This document shows positions 51,093 through 64,000 of a stretch of DNA of 64,000 bases, piece by piece (positions within the stretch are counted from its first letter, which is position 1; every line of letters begins with the position of its first letter). A model generated the notes under the pieces. The model searched no databases, had not been told where the DNA came from, and worked only from the letters and a program-made list of their open reading frames with translations. The stretch spans positions 28,970-92,969 of the forward strand of contig NZ_JOCQ01000026.1 in NCBI RefSeq assembly GCF_000720725.1, in the 5' to 3' direction. Both the position numbers and the translations under genes were made by a program. The DNA is from Streptomyces rimosus subsp. rimosus (GTDB lineage Bacteria; Actinomycetota; Actinomycetes; Streptomycetales; Streptomycetaceae).

Positions 51093-52724
51093 GTGCTGAA
51101 CTGGCTGTACAACACGTTCTGGGCCACCTTGATCCGCAAGGTCTGCACGGTGCTCGTCGTACTGGCCGTCGTCGTCTCTCTCGCCGTCATCATTCCGGGA
51201 CGGATCGGCGCACCCGAATACTGCGCGGAGGGCGTCGAGCGGAGCGCCGGTGAATGCATCGGTGTCAGCGCCTCCGGTTACGACTTCGGGACGGACGGGA
51301 TCCGGGAGGTGACCCGCGCGATCGGCGAGGAGAACAAGCGTATCTCCGAGCAGGAGCGGGAGGGGAACCTCGTCACCGTCGCGATGATGCTGCCCCTGCA
51401 ACCGAAGGCCGACGCCGAACGCAAACAGCTCCGCAGCGAATTGCAGGGCGCGTATCTGGCGCAGTGGCGGGCCAATCGTACGGAGAACAAGCCGCTGCTG
51501 CGCCTGGTGCTGGCCAACCCCGGCGCCGATTACGCCCAGCAGGAGAAGGTGGTGGACCGGCTCGCGGCGATGGCGGATTCCCCGCGCGACAACCTGCGGG
51601 CCGTCACCGGTTTCAACCTCAGCCTCGACAACACCAAAAGGGCCATCGACCGGCTGACCAACAAGCTCCACATTCCGGTGCTGGCCAGCCGGGTCAGCGC
51701 CGACGAGATCGCCAACACCGACAACGGCGGGGCGCTGAAGTACGCGGGACTGGCCCGGATCATTCCCACCAACCGGCAGCAGGCGGCCGCGCTCGCCAAT
51801 TTCCACGGCGGACTCCGGGACGCGGACACCGTCCTGGTCAAGGACTTGCGCCCGAACGACATCTACGACGAATCGCTCGCCAAGGCGTTCAGCCGGCCGG
51901 AGCCGGGCCCGCCCGGTCCGAAGGACCAGCCGTTCACCTCACCCGGCATCAACGACCCGGGCGACACCGGAAACGACTTCACGTTCATCGGGCACAACAT
52001 CTGCGAATCCGACGCGAAGGTGGTCTATTTCGCCGGGCGCCCGGTCCATCTGCGGCTGTTCGCCCTGAAACTTTCCGAGGTGCCGTGCCACGGAAAGAAA
52101 TACACCGTCGTCAGCGGGTCGGGCGCGGCGACGCTGGACCGGTACATGAGCGCGGCCGACTGGGAGAAACTGCGGGGTGACGACGGAGGCGGGTCCACGA
52201 TCACCGTGCAGTACGCGGCCCCCGGCCACCCGGACGCCTGGGACGCGTCCCTGCGCACGTGGGAGAAGGAACAGCGGGCGCGCACGGGCAAGAGCCCGGC
52301 GGTGCGGGACCGGCCGGTGTACCTGACGGAACCGCAGGACGAACTGCGGGAACTCCGCCGCCTGATCGACCGGGAGGCCGCGGGCGACATCGGGCCGGTG
52401 AGCCTGGAGGATTCCCGGACGATGCTGGTCCACGACGGTGTGCGTACCATCGCCGCCGCCGTCTTCCTGGCCAATTCCCAGGCCGCCGGCACGGTGCCGA
52501 CGCGGACCCGCGTCGCCGCCCAGTGGCCGCGGCTGGAGGCCCGGTACCGGGTGCGGGGCACCAGCGGCTGGATTTGCCTGACCAACGGGGGCAACGCCTA
52601 CGACAAGCCGGTGGCCGTGGTGCAGTTGGACCCGGCCACCCGGCGGGTGGCGTTCGTCGGACTGGGCTGGCCGGAGAAGAAACCGCAGCCGGCCGACTGC
52701 GTGGTGCCCAGCGGCACCGGCTGA
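51093..52724 (+). CDS. Membrane-anchored type-1 periplasmic-binding-protein-like receptor
   Basis: A 543-residue protein with one N-terminal membrane helix (VCTVLVVLAVVVSLAVIIPG, about 17-36) and no lipobox, so it is anchored with the bulk outside. The exported part has the two-lobe type-1 binding-protein pattern: LVTVAMMLPLQPKADAERKQL, RLVLANPGADYAQQEKVVDRLAAMA, LRAVTGFNLSLDNTKRAIDRL, IPVLASRVSADEIA and ARIIPTNRQQAAALANF. No permease gene is near, so it is not an ordinary transporter component. With the upstream ATPase it may form a sensory pair. The GTG at 51093 follows GGGGAGGG. Confidence 0.75.
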   Translation: MLNWLYNTFWATLIRKVCTVLVVLAVVVSLAVIIPGRIGAPEYCAEGVERSAGECIGVSASGYDFGTDGIREVTRAIGEENKRISEQEREGNLVTVAMMLPLQPKADAERKQLRSELQGAYLAQWRANRTENKPLLRLVLANPGADYAQQEKVVDRLAAMADSPRDNLRAVTGFNLSLDNTKRAIDRLTNKLHIPVLASRVSADEIANTDNGGALKYAGLARIIPTNRQQAAALANFHGGLRDADTVLVKDLRPNDIYDESLAKAFSRPEPGPPGPKDQPFTSPGINDPGDTGNDFTFIGHNICESDAKVVYFAGRPVHLRLFALKLSEVPCHGKKYTVVSGSGAATLDRYMSAADWEKLRGDDGGGSTITVQYAAPGHPDAWDASLRTWEKEQRARTGKSPAVRDRPVYLTEPQDELRELRRLIDREAAGDIGPVSLEDSRTMLVHDGVRTIAAAVFLANSQAAGTVPTRTRVAAQWPRLEARYRVRGTSGWICLTNGGNAYDKPVAVVQLDPATRRVAFVGLGWPEKKPQPADCVVPSGTG

Positions 52725-52781
52725 GCCGCCCGGGAGCCGGCCGCACGCGTCCGCCCGGGCTTTCCTTCATCTCCGCAGTTT

Positions 52782-52815
52782 GTCGGAAGGTCTTTCCAGT
52801 CGGAAGGTCTTTCCA
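52782..52815. repeat. 17-bp tandem direct repeat with internal dyads, upstream of the oxygenase/NRPS unit
   Basis: GTCGGAAGGTCTTTCCA occurs at 52782-52798 and again at 52799-52815. Each unit contains GGAA-N5-TTCC. The repeat lies in a 375-bp gap (52725-53099) that holds no gene and must contain the promoter of the biosynthetic unit. Confidence 0.8.
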
Positions 52816-53099
52816 CCGGCACCCGTCCATGGCCGGCTCGCGCGTTCCCTCAATGGGACGGGCCGGGCGCGAGTGGGGTGTACCGGGCGGCGCGGCGAGG
52901 GAGTCTGGTCCCGGACGTGCCCGCGGTTTCCGGAAGCGGTGTGCACGCGACCGGGAGCGGAAAGGAGCCGGGTTTTGCTCATATCCTCCGGCACCACCTC
53001 GGCTTTCCCGCTCCCGGGACCGGAGGCGGTCGCACGGTGAGGTGCCGGCGGCCGCCCGGAATTCTCCTTGCCGTGCACCGTCGAGTGGAGTGTGACGAC

Positions 53100-53708
53100 G
53101 TGACTTCGACTGCCTCGGACCCCGGCGTAAGCGTCGCGGGCGCCGCCCCGGGGGAAGACGACTTCGCCCGCGAACCGACCCGGGAATCCCTGCTGCGGCC
53201 GGGCCGCCGGGAGATCGCCGCCATTCACGTCCCGGGCTTCTGTGACCGGCGGATCGCCGGGGAGGTGGCCGGGAAAGCCGTCCGGCACAAGGCGCTGGGG
53301 AATTATCACAAGAAATGCACGAGCACGGTGGGCCGGGTGTTCATGCCGCACATCGACACGGCGGGGAACCCGGACCTGACCACCCGCTACCACGATGCCG
53401 CGCTGCCCTCGATCAACGAGGTGCGCGCCCTGTTCGCGCCCTGCCTGTCCCCGGTGGACCACGTACGGCTGCTCCTCCAGGAGCGCCGGCCGTCCGGCGC
53501 CAACCTGCTGCGCCTGCGCGGCCGTCCGTGTTTCGTCGGCGCCCTGCGCGTGTTCCACCCGCGGACCTCGGTGTTCCCTCCGCACAACGACCACTTCAGC
53601 TCCCGGATGCCGCACGCCGTCACCCCGGCCCGGGACGGGCACCGGGTCGGCATGGCCGTGTTCATCGCCTGCAAGGGCCCCGGCGAGCCCCTGCAGTACT
53701 GGAGCTGA
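53100..53708 (+). CDS. 2-oxoglutarate/Fe(II) oxygenase with an internal deletion
   Basis: A 202-residue protein. Its N-terminal part (AAIHVPGFCDRRIAGEVAGK, then NLLRLRGRPCFVGALRVFHP) and its C-terminus (SSRMPHAVTPARDGHRVG then MAVFIACKGPGEPLQYWS) match the ends of 270-residue oxygenases found in NRPS clusters. The first metal pair H162-x-D164 in PPHNDHF is only 10 residues before H172 of MPHAV, whereas the family has about 75 more residues there (the jelly-roll core). The deletion is in frame. The GTG at 53100 follows GGAG. Only 5 bp separate its stop from the NRPS start, so translation is coupled. The enzyme may be inactive or have another role. Confidence 0.75.
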   Translation: MTSTASDPGVSVAGAAPGEDDFAREPTRESLLRPGRREIAAIHVPGFCDRRIAGEVAGKAVRHKALGNYHKKCTSTVGRVFMPHIDTAGNPDLTTRYHDAALPSINEVRALFAPCLSPVDHVRLLLQERRPSGANLLRLRGRPCFVGALRVFHPRTSVFPPHNDHFSSRMPHAVTPARDGHRVGMAVFIACKGPGEPLQYWS

Positions 53709-53713
53709 TCCCC

Positions 53714-64000
<10,287 letters not shown>

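Overview
The window is linear, very GC-rich DNA with actinomycete gene architecture: almost every third codon position is G or C, starts are often GTG or TTG, and Shine-Dalgarno sequences are strong (GGAGG-like). Signature genes include rbpA, a DUF1918 protein, F420-dependent luciferase-like oxidoreductases, an Lnt/Ppm pair, a family-18 chitinase with chitinase-type operator repeats, a MocR/YczE divergent pair and a PAS-SpoIIE-HATPase regulator. All of this points to Streptomyces or a close relative. The mixture of secreted hydrolases, transposase relics and a nonribosomal peptide synthetase (NRPS) suggests a chromosome-arm or arm-proximal location. I see no tRNA, rRNA or CRISPR array.

Left part (1-16.6 kb): the 3' end of a secreted family-5 beta-mannanase with a C-terminal CBM10-like module; a serine hydrolase; a membrane protein divergent from a histidine kinase/response regulator pair, with a 26-bp perfect palindrome between them; a DUF4386 membrane protein; a PucR-type regulator divergent from a secreted DUF4394 protein; a relic of an IS1182-like transposase; a 1250-residue HTH-nSTAND-WD40 protein; a secreted peptidoglycan-binding protein; a relic of an ISKra4 transposase; and a GH18 chitinase.

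Middle part (17-45 kb), mostly housekeeping or conserved genes: acyl-CoA dehydrogenase, threonine-synthase-like PLP enzyme, a lipocalin-like/phosphotransferase gene pair, a Lrp regulator, an amidohydrolase, the lipoprotein N-acyltransferase and polyprenol-phosphate mannose synthase operon (lnt-ppm) behind a long, structured, apparently promoter-bearing leader, two F420 oxidoreductases, VOC protein, FxsA, rbpA with a textbook sigma-R promoter, a glycerophosphodiesterase, YczE/MocR, a membrane ATPase with a small membrane partner, a DMT transporter, GNAT, and a TetR/beta-lactamase-fold pair with three operator-like palindromes.

Right part (45-64 kb): DUF1918 and a degenerate cold-shock protein; a double-PAS phosphatase whose PAS repeats are near-identical; a probably leaderless HTH gene followed by a P-loop ATPase and a membrane-anchored periplasmic-binding-protein-like receptor, which I think form one uncharacterised sensory module; then the start of a biosynthetic cluster. 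The cluster opens with a 2-oxoglutarate/Fe(II) oxygenase gene that appears to lack about 75 internal residues, translationally coupled to a giant NRPS gene (53714 to beyond the window end, open for 3429 codons). The NRPS reads A-(N-MT)-T, C-A-T-E, C-A..., so it starts a peptide with an N-methylated residue (code closest to Thr) and puts a D-residue second. The most interesting items are this oxygenase/NRPS locus, the ATPase/receptor module, the structured lnt leader with its duplicated ribosome-binding start cassette, and the triple operator.
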